Source of the DNA: Agarophyton chilense
Lineage: Eukaryota; Rhodophyta; Florideophyceae; Gracilariales; Gracilariaceae
Direction: 5' to 3'
Assembly: GCA_030374765.1 (NCBI GenBank)
Contig: JARGXX010000071.1
Span: forward strand, 124,001 to 188,000
Length of the DNA stretch: 64,000 nucleotides
The notes under the pieces: model-generated
Database searches by the model: none
The model's input: only the letters and a program-made list of their open reading frames with translations
Told to the model about the DNA's origin: nothing
Program-made: the position numbers and the translations under genes
Shown here: piece after piece, positions 31,405-41,282 of the stretch
How the letters are laid out: each line of letters opens with the position of its first letter
Numbering within the stretch: the first letter of the stretch is position 1

Positions 31405-33612
31405 TTAATCGATTACTATGACTGGCGTGTTATTCATACTCCAGATATACTCTGTCCCATAATCCGCGAACAGCTCCTCTCCTATTTCTATATCTCGAAT
31501 TGCTTGCACAGAAAGCAATCTATAGTCTCTCAACTGAAATGGGGTCCGCCCCGTCGCCGGAGTTCTGATGACCCGAACATTTGCAGTTCGGCGTCTCATT
31601 AACCCGTCTTCAACCGCATCCCTGTCCCTATTTCCTTCCACATACTTGGGGTCGTTAATTGTTCCCCCCAAGCAAAATGGAGCAGGGACAATCCACACCG
31701 GAATAAGAGACACCCCACTAATTCTTCCTGGTAGCTTGTGAAACACTTCCCCTCGGACGCTTATCTCCATCGCGTACTGCCGAAAACGATCAGCAGTCGC
31801 TTTCAATAGCCCCCCTCCGTATGCCTTATGAACTTCCTTCCGCTTTGAAAGATTATGGTACACCAAAGTCCCGTAAAAGTAACAAACAGTCTCACCTTGT
31901 ATCACCCGGCGTGTTGTGTACAAACCAATTCCAGCATTTGGGTGCCTTATCGTCGACTTTGCAGTCCGACAACCACATACTGTCGCCTCCACTGCCAGAA
32001 TAGCATTCCAATCCAACAGTGACATCTTTCCTTGAAAACTTCTTGGCCACTCATACAGCGCCTGCCGTCGCCCAATCTCCGGTATATTCTTATCCTGCCA
32101 CATGGAGGAGAGAAAATCCACGATATGGGGTGGAAACATCTGATGCTCGGGAAATCCGGTAGGTGTTTTCCAGGACTTCGAACGCTTTATGACGACGTCC
32201 GGAAACAAGCATGTCACTCGAGTCACAGCGTTCCGAACATCTTGCGTTATATGAATGTCCGTCTCGTTGTTCCGCATGCATGACGCAAATTTCACTGTAG
32301 CGGCGTGCTTCGCATGAGCAAAGCACTGCGGATCTGGCTCACACCCTAGAAACTGACGGTGCTTTTCCAGTTCCATGCATGCCATGGCCGTTGAAAATGT
32401 TCCGGCGAAGAGGTCCACCACTATGTCTCCCGGCTGAGAAAACCTGTTGATGAGCTCCTTCAGCAAAGCGCGTGACTTCTGTTCCGCCCGCACTTTCTGA
32501 TACGTAACTGCTCCTTTGGCATTCTTCCTTCTCCATAGAAGTGTTTCACCATTCGACATGGGAGGCACTTGGTCAATCACGCTATGGTAACCCGGATATC
32601 GCGATGGTACATAGCTGAAGTTCTCATAGTTCACCATTCCATGTTGTTCGGCGTAGAACAACCCGCTGCGAACTCAATGAATGGCGTACTCTGTTCCGGA
32701 AAACAGGGAGCACGAACTCCGTCCGGGATTACGCATCGGATTGCCTTGAGAGCGAATGAAGTGCAGCTGGACCTTTTCCACGACAAACGACCTGCTCTTC
32801 TGTCCATTCTCATTCTTTGCACCAATTCGACCCAGTACTTCTTTCCATTCGTTCACCTGCTCAATCGCGCAGAATATAACGAGATGCCCTCCCGGACGCA
32901 GAAGTTTAGAGATGAGCTTCGCCGTCTTCACCATGTCTTGCCGGTTAAGAACGTCGTAACAGCTGTTTTTCCTGTTCTTCTTCGCACGTATATTATACGG
33001 CGGGTCCGTGAGAACCAACTGCACTTTCCGTATCGGAGAGACCCCATTGCTGCGCAATGTCTCGTCAATCTCCACCAGGTTCTCGAAAGTACAATTGTAC
33101 ATTCGACAGTGCTTATCCATCTCCGACTCGCACTTTTGGAGAGACATTATATCATCCAGAGAGGTAAGGTCGTGAGGCGGCAGAATATCCACCGACTCAG
33201 ATTCGACCGACCTTGGTCCAGCTGTGGAAGAATGCTGACCAACACCCATGTTCTCTTCCTCATTCCCGGTCCCACCCTCCACTCCCTCTCCACCCTCCAC
33301 CGCCGGAGCCTCCGAATCTTTCTCAGGGGGTACAACTTCTATCTCGTCTTCTTCCATAACCATAGTAGGTTCCGCCTTTGTCGCAGCCACCACTTCCACC
33401 TCCACACTCCCTCGCAGCTTTAGTGGCGATATGTATTCCGAGATGGTAGAGATAAGAGAGTTCGAGAAGCAGTCGAATCTCTCCGCAAACACTCTAGGCA
33501 AAGTGTATGTAAACGGTTTTAGAACGTCCCATCTTTCCGGAGCTGATATAGAGTAAAGCTGCTCATTCACCACCACATTGTGCAGGTCAGCGAGAAACTC
33601 TTTGGCCAACAT
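31405..33612 (-). CDS. Amino DNA methyltransferase joined to a SET domain
   Basis: From ATG 33612 the frame has an acidic linker, then VLTDPPYNI (motif IV, DPPY at residues 203-206) and LLRPGGHLVIFC. An in-frame TGA (32676-32674) follows SGTEYAIH. The same frame resumes with FYAEQHG and reaches GDIVVDLFAGTFSTAMAC, the AdoMet-binding motif. DPPY before FxG is the beta-class order of N6-adenine/N4-cytosine methyltransferases. Further on are AGIGLYTTRRVIQGETVCYFYG, GGTINDPKY and EIGEELFADYGTEY, the landmarks of a SET lysine-methyltransferase domain. So one reading frame joins a DNA-base methylase to a protein lysine methylase. Whether the TGA is a lesion, read through, or spliced cannot be told here. 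Confidence 0.75.
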
Positions 33613-33630
33613 ACGAAGTGGAGTGTCAAT

Positions 33631-34536
33631 CTACTCCGGCAGGTTCCACGCCCATGGGACGACATCCTCCTCCAATAAAGTACGGTTTCTACCAGGAAGG
33701 AGTCGTTGGGCCATGTCCTTGTGAGAGAACCCATCCCTTCTGTTTCCGATTGCCTGGAACTGCATATCAGAATATCGTAGATGGATAAAGGGCAAAACCA
33801 TTAATTCCACGCCAGGGAATCCCAAATACTGGGCGAAGCTGTCCCACGCGTTATTGACGAGCTGCACAACAAAGCCCACACGCTGAGCTACTGGTTTGTC
33901 ATAAATCGCCACCTTCGAAAATGGCGTATCGTAGGATCTGTCCCGCTTTCTTCGCTTACGGGAGACTCTTCTCTTCTCCATAGAGACCGACTGAATACAA
34001 ATGAGGAACAGCAACCTCTGGAACATTGTCGGGAAGTCGGTCGCGAATGGAGCCCGGCTTTTGCTCGCCTTCTTTCGGGTTGTATCCAGACCTTTGAAGA
34101 ACTCTGTCAAAGTGACATTCTTCGGGATGCCCTTGAACTCCACCGCCTCGTACGCGTTCCAAAAGTCCCTCACGCGCCTATCTGGGTCCCCATCCCTTAT
34201 ATCCAGCAACCTCGCCGAGAAATAATTCTGACAGTTCGAGCCCCTCATTCCTACAACTGGGAGCTCATCTTCTGTGTAATTGGTGTGGTCGGGACCTAGG
34301 AGAGTATAAAAAAACTTCGCGGTCCCTGGTAGGATGTGGCGATTGGCAATTGCGAAATCGATGAATGCAGTGTGCCCCACTTTTCGCGGCTCATCTTCCT
34401 CCCGCCTCGTTGATGCGTAACGATCACGCAAATCCAGACACGCCCTGATAACTTCATCCCCCGTACCAAACAGTTTACCCATTTCGAAGGTGTCTGCCGC
34501 AGGCGCTGAAGAAGTTCTCGTGGGTTCTGGAGCCAT
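33631..34536 (-). CDS. Cargo protein of unknown function upstream of the methyltransferase
   Basis: 301 residues from ATG 34536 (MAPEPTRTSSAP). No domain recognised. It has a basic patch (KRRVSRKRRKRDRS) that could act as a nuclear signal, and a conserved-looking C-terminal half (YLGFPGVELMVLPFIHLRYS). It stops only 18 bases before the methyltransferase ATG and is in the same frame, with TAG at 33633-33631. That is unusually tight for two separate eukaryotic genes and suggests a single transcript or a single longer protein. Confidence 0.5.
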   Translation of the reverse strand: MAPEPTRTSSAPAADTFEMGKLFGTGDEVIRACLDLRDRYASTRREEDEPRKVGHTAFIDFAIANRHILPGTAKFFYTLLGPDHTNYTEDELPVVGMRGSNCQNYFSARLLDIRDGDPDRRVRDFWNAYEAVEFKGIPKNVTLTEFFKGLDTTRKKASKSRAPFATDFPTMFQRLLFLICIQSVSMEKRRVSRKRRKRDRSYDTPFSKVAIYDKPVAQRVGFVVQLVNNAWDSFAQYLGFPGVELMVLPFIHLRYSDMQFQAIGNRRDGFSHKDMAQRLLPGRNRTLLEEDVVPWAWNLPE

Positions 34537-34707
34537 TTATGTAAATGTTCAAACAACCTCACGGGCGGTCGTCACGAGAGTCTGAGTGAAAGAGAGCAGC
34601 GGGTGCGGGTGGGTGCGGGTGGGTACGGAAAGATTGTGAGTACGGTTGAGGAGCGCGCACGGAAGAACGGTTGTTGCGGAACGACTTCGCAGCTATCCTG
34701 GTTGCAT

Positions 34708-34785
34708 TCTGTCGGCCGTCAGAGGTGCGCTCCGACTTCATCGGGGGTCCCGATGAAGTCCCCGCGCACCTCTGTCGGCCGTCAG
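34708..34785. repeat. Foldback between 15-bp direct repeats
   Basis: Two direct copies of TCTGTCGGCCGTCAG (34708-34722 and 34771-34785) bracket a hairpin. Its arms are 34721-34745 and 34749-34773, pairing at 22 of 25 positions around a GGT loop. The layout resembles a tiny foldback insertion with a target duplication, or an operator-like site. Confidence 0.7.
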
Positions 34786-34879
34786 GATATTTTTAATTTT
34801 TTATTTTGTTGTATCGCCTACCAAGCCAATAGGCGTGTTTGCGATGGAAAGAGACAAGGAGTTTCTTGAGTTTGAAATT

Positions 34880-34926
34880 AAGCGGACGTAGCTCAGGTTG
34901 AAACTAAGCGGACGTAGTTCAGGCTG
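34880..34926 (+). repeat. Two-copy 26-bp-period repeat
   Basis: AAGCGGACGTAGCTCAGG and AAGCGGACGTAGTTCAGG start 26 bases apart. They resemble the 5' end of a tRNA with an A box, but no acceptor stem, anticodon arm or B box follows. Confidence 0.55.
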
Positions 34927-35068
34927 ATTGCAACGAACTGCTCTCGGGAGTGTTCCGGATAGTCGCCCCCAAAGGAGCTCGATCTAATACGTCCTAGTCT
35001 CTATACCATAAAAGGCTCAAAGCGCTCTGCGACCATTTGCAACCTCGACCGACTACGATCCGATTCAA

Positions 35069-36589
35069 ATGATGACTCGAGGCAAAGCGAAAGCGAGGGG
35101 TACTCCGCGGGGTACTCCACGCGCCACTCCGCGAAAAGCTACATCGGGAAACAATCTGGCTGGTGGGGATAGGGTGGCGTTGTTCCTGGCGGATGGGAAA
35201 GGGAAGAAGAAGGGTACTATGGTTGGCACTGCGGAGTTGAGAGGTGTTGGGGGCAGTGGAGCGGCCGGGAAGGCGCTTTGCAGAGCGATGCATGGCCATT
35301 CGTTGCGCGAGTCTGCGAAGCCGGGAGAGGACTTGGTGGCCATCTGGAGGACTGAAATTAAGGAGGGGATCAACTCCAAGTATCCGTACTCCTTCAAGGG
35401 AGCAGAGGAGCCGCCGGAGTTGCTGAAGGATATGGTGTCGGCAGGTATATACGCATGGGATACCTCGATGATGACACGCGTCTCCTCTGTGCTGACTCCA
35501 CGGCCTCCGCGGCCGGAGACTCCCAAAAGCGCGATCCCCTCGAAAGAGTCTGCTACGCCTTTGAGGGGGAAGAGGGCACAGCCAACAACAGTGCCGCCGG
35601 CCATGAAGCAACCCGTCAAGCCGAAAAAGAGGGTGACGATAGTGGATGATTCTGATGAAGATGTTGTGGAGGTGGGGTCAGCGGTGAATGTACGCGGGGA
35701 TTCGCACACCGGTCCCGAGTTGGAGTTGTTCGATGACGGCGATGCCGTTCCTTCGCAGGAAGTGGATAGGACTCTCGTGGAAAAGAAGATCTGTGTTTCA
35801 GACTATGACCAGTGCCGCTTGATTGTGGACATAGATGACATACGAATCCCCGAGAAGACTGTCAGAAGTGTGAATGCGGAACACAAGGCGGCGACGATGG
35901 CAAAGTGCAAAACGTTTGGCTGGCTTGCGTCGGCAGGGTCGATTGCTGTTGCCATCGTCGGGGGAATGGAATTAGATTTCAGTGAACTTGTTCACAATGG
36001 GAGGGTAGTGGTGCCTGTCATACTCATTGACGGTCATCACCGCGTCTTGGTTCTGCGAAATCTGAAGAATGATCCCTCTGAAGGGAGAAAGTGGTTGGAA
36101 ATTGTGCGGTCTCTTGATGTCGTTCTTTGGAGATGCAAGGACCGGAAGCCTTTATCGCTGAACGAAGTGCTCGGTCTTGGTAATGTACTCAATGAAATGA
36201 GTTCAAATGTGTTGAAGATGAGTTTCGCCGACAAGGTTCATTCGACAGTGTCCTTCATTTGCAACTTGATTGACGATAAGAGAACCAAATTGGCTGACCT
36301 TACTCCGACACGGATAGCTGGGGCGCTGAAGACGAGCGAAGCTATAGGAATCTACAGCTTGCGCCACTTGAATCGCTATGCGACTCTTGGGTTGAAATTC
36401 GTCAGGAGCGAAGGTCTCCTGGAGTTCTTTGAGAACGTATGCAAGGAGGGTCCAGTGCTAACGCTTGCGCATGTGTCGAGTGACTTGTTGTTAGGACTCG
36501 AAGACGAAATATTCCGTTTCGCAATCCGTTGTTTGCAGCTACATATCAGGGTGAGGATGGGTTCTACGGGGAATATGGGACGTTTCTAG
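35069..36589 (+). CDS. ParB-like domain cargo protein
   Basis: Starts at ATGATG (MMTRGKAKARGTPRGTP), with a basic AT-hook-like N-terminus. At about residues 260-345 it has a ParB/Srx-type core: VDIDDIRIPEKTVRSVNAEHKA followed by VPVILIDGHHRVLVLRNL, where DGHHR is the classic ParB nuclease-like motif. Such domains bind DNA or hydrolyse nucleotides, and they occur in prokaryotic partition systems and mobile elements. The frame meets TAG at 36587-36589. It stays open in the same frame afterwards and leads without frameshift into the dioxygenase-like unit. A 39-base GTGAGG-TTTCTAG stretch ends exactly at that TAG and could be a tiny intron. Confidence 0.65.
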   Translation: MMTRGKAKARGTPRGTPRATPRKATSGNNLAGGDRVALFLADGKGKKKGTMVGTAELRGVGGSGAAGKALCRAMHGHSLRESAKPGEDLVAIWRTEIKEGINSKYPYSFKGAEEPPELLKDMVSAGIYAWDTSMMTRVSSVLTPRPPRPETPKSAIPSKESATPLRGKRAQPTTVPPAMKQPVKPKKRVTIVDDSDEDVVEVGSAVNVRGDSHTGPELELFDDGDAVPSQEVDRTLVEKKICVSDYDQCRLIVDIDDIRIPEKTVRSVNAEHKAATMAKCKTFGWLASAGSIAVAIVGGMELDFSELVHNGRVVVPVILIDGHHRVLVLRNLKNDPSEGRKWLEIVRSLDVVLWRCKDRKPLSLNEVLGLGNVLNEMSSNVLKMSFADKVHSTVSFICNLIDDKRTKLADLTPTRIAGALKTSEAIGIYSLRHLNRYATLGLKFVRSEGLLEFFENVCKEGPVLTLAHVSSDLLLGLEDEIFRFAIRCLQLHIRVRMGSTGNMGRF

Positions 36590-37126
36590 GAGACGCGAAA
36601 GCAGTTCTTCCAATGCGCCATAGGATTGTTCCAACTATGCGAAAGGGCGGGAACGGAGAAGGGTCTGACGGCGGGGAAGGTTCTAGACAGCACAATTGTG
36701 ATGGGAAAGAACGAGGTGTCTTTAAGGGAGTACCTTTGCATGCAAACGGCGAAGATGGAGCACAGTGGTCCGAAGCGGTTGTGGCCGGGGTTGGTGTCGA
36801 AGAGGATGAAAATCGCACAAAGGCGGATTGAAGGCGGTCTGAAACTGAGTCTGGCGTCCCCAAGGGCGGAGAAGGATGTGGTGGAGGTGCCACCTTCTGT
36901 GAATGTTCCTTCGTCTAGTGCTGGGGAGTCTGTACCCCACCAGGAAACCGTGGTTCCCAGGCGCATCACACGAACTAGAACAGGTACTGAGCGCGGGCTG
37001 GATGCTGCGGGTGAGAGGGTGATGGAACCTAGACAGAGAAAGGAGAAGAGAAAGGCTGTGGTCATCAGTGATGATAAACGCGAGTATGAACAGCCTTTAA
37101 AGCGGTAGAGGAAGAGGAGAAAGACG
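36590..37126 (+). CDS. Linker segment between ParB-like and dioxygenase-like parts
   Basis: In the same frame as its neighbours and open between the TAG at 36587 and another TAG at 37106. It begins ETRKQFFQCAIGLFQLCERAG and becomes basic and low in complexity (RRITRTRTGTERG, RKEKRKAVVISDD). No ATG marks a credible separate start. It is best read as the middle of one long protein unit. Confidence 0.45.
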
Positions 37127-38755
37127 GTGGGCACATCTGCGGCTCAAATACCGGCTGACGTGGTAGATGTGTTCAAGAACATGAGCAGGAAAGAGCTGAA
37201 GCGCTTCTTGAAGGAACATGTACTCAATGTTTTCTCATTGAGTGAGGATGAACTGGATGATGACGGGGGGCAGGGTGCATTTGTAGGGGACGAAGAGGAG
37301 GAAGGTGTGCAAATGCGTGGCTTCGAAGACAATAAACCGGAGGGTGTTCCGAAGGGGCTGAAGAGGGCGGAACCGTATGCAGGGGGGTCGGGTATGTCGT
37401 GGGTGTACTTGGTGAATGCACTTCCGAACGAGTGGCCGGCGGGTGAAAATGGAGTGAAGCATCAGCACCTCTGGATGCAGATGATTTACCTACGGAACAA
37501 GCACAGGGCGGAGTGCTTGAGGGTAGAAGACTTGAAAAGTGTGCACCATGCAGTTTATTGGCGTGCTGCTCATAACAGGCACAAGGAACTGGGTTCCACG
37601 AAAGAACCGGTTCTTGGGGTGATTCTACCGACGAAGGACCACCCTGTGAATGAAGAGCAGGCGATATGGATGGCAGGAATGGAGAGGGATGACTTGGCCC
37701 GCGAGTACTTCGCGACTAAGAGAAGTGAGCTGATGGAGAAAGGATTTTGTGTGCTGGAAGAGTTTGCCACGGACGAGGGGATGGCGGATGAGGCGAAGAA
37801 GAGGGGGGTAAACTTCGATGGGGATGTGACTGGGACTTTGCTAGAGTTCTTCCAGACGGATTTCTTGAACCAGCCGGACTTGACGATTGAACGGAATAGA
37901 AAGAAATGGGACCCTATAATCAACGCTGGTGAGGAGAGAGACGATGGAAATAGAATGAAGGGAGTTGGGCGGTACATTACGACGAAGGTGGGGATCGTGG
38001 ATTCTGTGGAGGGGGACGAGAACAACGTTTTAATGGTGAGGAAAAGGGCATTGTTGGATGCGAGGTTTGGACAGATTGCGGCCGCTCTTCGGTTGTGCAA
38101 CAACCGGTCGGGGAAGAAGAGGATGTATGCCTCTGAAACAGGGGGGCGAGTGCTGTGTACGGCGGAGGGCTGTCCAAGGCAGGTGTTACATACGGACTTT
38201 CGAGGACTGACCGATGCCGAGAAGAACGTCGGAGAGGTTCTAGGGTTCTTCATGATGGCATCGGGAGCGAGTTCGTTTATGCTTTGGGTTTGTGAGAGGT
38301 CACATAGCATGTACGTGCCCGACGACAGGAGCTTGAAGCGGCTTTCTCGGACGATGGTAGTGAGGAAGTTCAGGATTCCGCCGTACTCCATTTTTATTGG
38401 AAGAGGAGATGTGTTTCATGCTGGAGCTGGATACGAGGATGCATTGGTTAAGGAAGTTTGCATGAGGTATCACATGTACTTGGTACCGGATGGGTACAAG
38501 CTACCGGACGCAGTGCATAGGCAACCAGCATTTCGGCCTAAGTTCGAAGAGGATGATTCCAACAAGGGTGATGATGAAGACGTCCAGGTAGATGAGGATG
38601 AGGAGTTGGATGAAGATTATAAAATGGAATTTGTTGAAAGTGGGGAAGAGGAGTATGAAGATTAGGATGATGAACCTGGGATGGGTCTCAACTCGGCTAA
38701 CACAGATGGAGACTATGAAGACGGCGGTATGATAATGGATGACGACGACGAATAG
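37127..38755 (+). CDS. 2OG-Fe(II) dioxygenase-like cargo protein
   Basis: No ATG opens this part; it continues the frame from upstream. A double-stranded beta-helix iron site is visible: RQVLHTDFRGL gives the HxD pair (codons at 38189 and 38195). GRGDVFHAGAGYED gives the distal His (38417) 76 residues later, and RYHMYL supplies the nearby Arg expected for 2-oxoglutarate. The rest is mixed alpha/beta, with an acidic C-terminus. A TAG at 38663 is followed in frame by 29 more acidic codons and a second TAG. TET/JBP-type DNA oxidases share the HxD...H...R plan, but assignment to that clade is not supported by motif alone. Prolyl-hydroxylase-like enzymes are an alternative. Confidence 0.65.
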
Positions 38756-38836
38756 ATAGTATCTGTTACCTATTGAACAATAAAGAGTACAATTTGAGGT
38801 AATATGTGGAGTAGTCCCCTTTTCTTGTAATAGTGA

Positions 38837-39665
38837 TCAGTCGTCTTTCAGTAGAAACTCCTGAACAACTGGATTGAAACGCGTGAGAGCAGCACTTGCT
38901 TTCACTTTCTCATAGTTAATGACAACTGTCGAAGATATCAAGATTACGACATCCACTGTGTTACCAAGCAGTATAGGAACACCAGGGCCCTCAATGCGAG
39001 AGGTGGAGAAGGCGGTTGAAGAGAGTGCAGCGGAAGTGCATGCCGACAGCCTCATACCGAGTAGTCGGAAGGATACAGCCGGACTGGATATGAATAAAGC
39101 CTGTTGAAAAGAGTGGGGGAGGCCGCCAAGCACGAGGTTTATAATAGAGGTTCTCCGTGGTTCCGGGGTCATTGTGAACTTTGTGTTAATATAGGACTCT
39201 GGAAAGAAGGATATAGAAACAAGCTGGAGAAGATATGCCAAAGCGCCAACTGCGGCCCCTCCTGTGAAGAAGGCGATACAATTTGTCTTCACGTCTGATG
39301 AAAGGGTACCGCTGACTGGAATGAAGCGGTGAACGAGGAAAAGTATGGCGTTGAGGGGGATGAGTAGAGTAAGGAGTAGAGCCCCGAATTTCAGAAAGGC
39401 TCGTTTCTTCCAGGTATATCGCTGGTTTGGATTGAACGGCGTAGTTTGTAGAGACCCGTATAACGCGTTTATACATTGTACGCCTCCTTCGATTATGAGA
39501 ATGTGTAGCAGGCTTTGGATAGAACACCTCAATAGCGTTATGAGAATGAACCGAAGTAGAGAGTTGAATCTGAATGGAAGCGTATATTGCAGAGCTGGGT
39601 CTATAACTCCGAAGAGTGTAGTTAGTGTGATTGTGAACGTTAAGGTCGATGTGAAGAGTGTTTGC
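38837..39665 (-). CDS. Polytopic membrane protein, probably multi-exon
   Basis: The frame is open from a stop at about 39665 down to 38837. It shows at least four hydrophobic segments (LTFTITLTTLFGVI, FGALLLTLLIPLNAILFLV, FFTGGAAVGALAYLLQLV, GNTVDVVILISSTVVI). There is no ATG near its upstream edge. Just upstream on the minus strand lie a GTAAGA donor and a TTTACTAAG branch-like motif with an AG, so an upstream exon is likely; 39777-40094 is a candidate. No family recognised. It resembles a captured host gene more than a transposon gene. Confidence 0.5.
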
Positions 39666-39776
39666 TAACTGAACATCTTAGTAAAGGCGTTCCGGTTTGC
39701 TAGTCTTACTTGTACGCTGCACATAGGTAACGATATGATACCGCTCTTTGAACAGTTGTTTCAGAGTATCTTGCTG

Positions 39777-40094
39777 CTATAGGAAGTTGCGATTGGGGAG
39801 CCTCCTGGTGGTCGTACAAATGTCACGAATCTCGTCCATGACCTCGTTGGTGATATGATTCTGGAACCCTCTGACTTCGACCACATTCTGGGTGGTTGGA
39901 ACTTTGATTTGAAGGACTACGTCGATGGTGATAACCGTTCGTTGTGGAAGAGTATCCACAGCTGCTGAGCATTGGACAGAAGAACCAGGGGGTAGGGAAA
40001 GACGTGCTTCGTAGCGCTGCATGCTTGAGAAGGAGAGGAGAGTGTTGTGTAGAAAGGTATTTGTGAGGGACTGGATACAGTATGTTGAGCGCAA
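39777..40094 (-). CDS. Candidate upstream exon of the membrane protein
   Basis: A frame of about 105 codons. The first internal ATG gives MQRYEARLSLPPGSSVQC, followed by a beta-rich soluble stretch (RTVITIDVVLQIKVPTTQNVVEVRGF). It is in a different frame from 38837-39665, as expected if an intron lies between. Identity unknown. Confidence 0.35.
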   Translation of the reverse strand: MRSTYCIQSLTNTFLHNTLLSFSSMQRYEARLSLPPGSSVQCSAAVDTLPQRTVITIDVVLQIKVPTTQNVVEVRGFQNHITNEVMDEIRDICTTTRRLPNRNFL

Positions 40095-40439
40095 GGAAGT
40101 AGGGTGGTCATCGGTGGATATATATATATGTAGTTATCAAAGTAGTTGTTAGGTTGTTGCCGTATCTCTGTCGCGGAGTATGAATAATTGTTATGATTGA
40201 AAACCTTTGATAGGCTGTAGGAGCGGTTATTGGGTACAGACTAAATTGCAAAGTTGGAAGATTTATGAAGAGTGGTTGTAGTGATGATTTGTGATGTACG
40301 AAGCAATTCTTAATATCGTTTCATATATTCTGACGTGGTGTCGTGCGGATAGAAGTCTTTATCGAGGCAGCGAAGGAGATGGACATATGCTTTAGAAAGG
40401 AGGACTTGTTCTTATTGGAAGGGGTATATGAATGAAGTA

Positions 40440-41282
40440 CTACCCATTGAGGAGGACGTTCAAGAAGTTCGTATGGAAAGGGGCGGGGTCACGGTTTCCA
40501 ATTGATTTTTGGGCGTTAGAAACGTTGTAGAAGTAGACGTTCCGGAACTCAAAGTCTGAGAACGAGGTGGAGAACTGTGTAAGTGTTTTTCCGTGGGCCA
40601 GAAGTTTTTGGAGTGTTTCTGTTGTATTGTAGGCGATTCCTGTTTCGGATGTGACGATGGTTTCGGATGTGACGATGGCGAGGAGCTCTTTCATTATGGT
40701 TGAAACGACTGTGCGGTGTTGTACTGCAACTTCGTGCATTGTGATAAAGCCATAAGAGGAGCCGACGAGATTAAAAGCTGATATCCATACGAGTTTTTCG
40801 TAGTAAGCTTTAGAGAAGGAGGGCTGGTCGACGACATGACAAGTGAGGCCTGCGGTACTGAGGCGATTGGCGAGTGCGGGAGCCCATTTGCCGGTGGCAG
40901 TTGTGAGACCATGGGGACTGAGGAGGGTGACACCGTCCTCGGGGGGTGCGTTAAGGGAGGGGACGGCAAGGAAGAGAACGGCTTTGGTGCAGTTTTGGAG
41001 CCCATAGGTTGAAAGAAGAGGGAGAATGTTTCCGTTCTGAAGGAAGACCAGATCCTCTCTGCGGGAGGAAGGGCAGAATTGAATGACGTCTTCGAGTGAA
41101 TGATTTCTGCCGCAGAAGGAAATGGGGCCGTCGGGGATGTATTGCGCGGAGATGAATTCTTGAGTTGAGAGAAAAGCATCTTGTGGGGTGCCGTTGTTGC
41201 GAAGCAAAGTGCCGATTCGGCCTCTGCCGACAATAACGGCTGGGTCGGAGGTGCAAGGGATGGCAGTGAGAGAGTCGTTCAT
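40440..41282 (-). CDS. Rossmann-fold PanE/ApbA-like protein
   Basis: 280 residues from ATG 41282. The N-terminus VIVGRGRIGTLL is a GxGxxG dinucleotide-binding loop. DLVFLQNGNILPLL matches the QNG segment of ketopantoate-reductase-like proteins. KLVWISAFNLVG is the start of the helical C-terminal domain (6-phosphogluconate-dehydrogenase-like). It is probably an NAD(P)-dependent oxidoreductase of unknown substrate. An 18-bp tandem duplication near 40640-40680 adds a repeated IVTSET. This metabolic-type gene is odd cargo for a DNA transposon and may be a captured host gene. Confidence 0.6.
   Translation of the reverse strand: MNDSLTAIPCTSDPAVIVGRGRIGTLLRNNGTPQDAFLSTQEFISAQYIPDGPISFCGRNHSLEDVIQFCPSSRREDLVFLQNGNILPLLSTYGLQNCTKAVLFLAVPSLNAPPEDGVTLLSPHGLTTATGKWAPALANRLSTAGLTCHVVDQPSFSKAYYEKLVWISAFNLVGSSYGFITMHEVAVQHRTVVSTIMKELLAIVTSETIVTSETGIAYNTTETLQKLLAHGKTLTQFSTSFSDFEFRNVYFYNVSNAQKSIGNRDPAPFHTNFLNVLLNG

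Larger units (their letters stand above)
34537..35068. promoter_or_regulatory. Divergent control region inside the giant element
   Basis: 532 bases lie between the outward-facing ATGs of the 301-residue cargo protein (-) and the ParB-like protein (+). The region holds a near-perfect foldback flanked by direct repeats (34708-34785) and two spaced copies of AAGCGGACGTAG (34880-34926). These are plausible regulatory or protein-binding sites, not proven ones. Confidence 0.45.

Noticed and set aside
32674-32676. Selenocysteine at the in-frame TGA
   Set aside because: No selenoprotein family fits, and the same element also has TAG and TAA interruptions.
32650-32700. A 24-nt GT-AG stretch over the TGA in the methyltransferase
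   Set aside because: Too short for a spliceosomal intron of the kind seen elsewhere in the window.
34880-34960. tRNA-like 5' end (GCGGACGTAGCTCAGG)
   Set aside because: The A-box resemblance is repeated twice, but no acceptor-stem partner, anticodon arm or B box follows.
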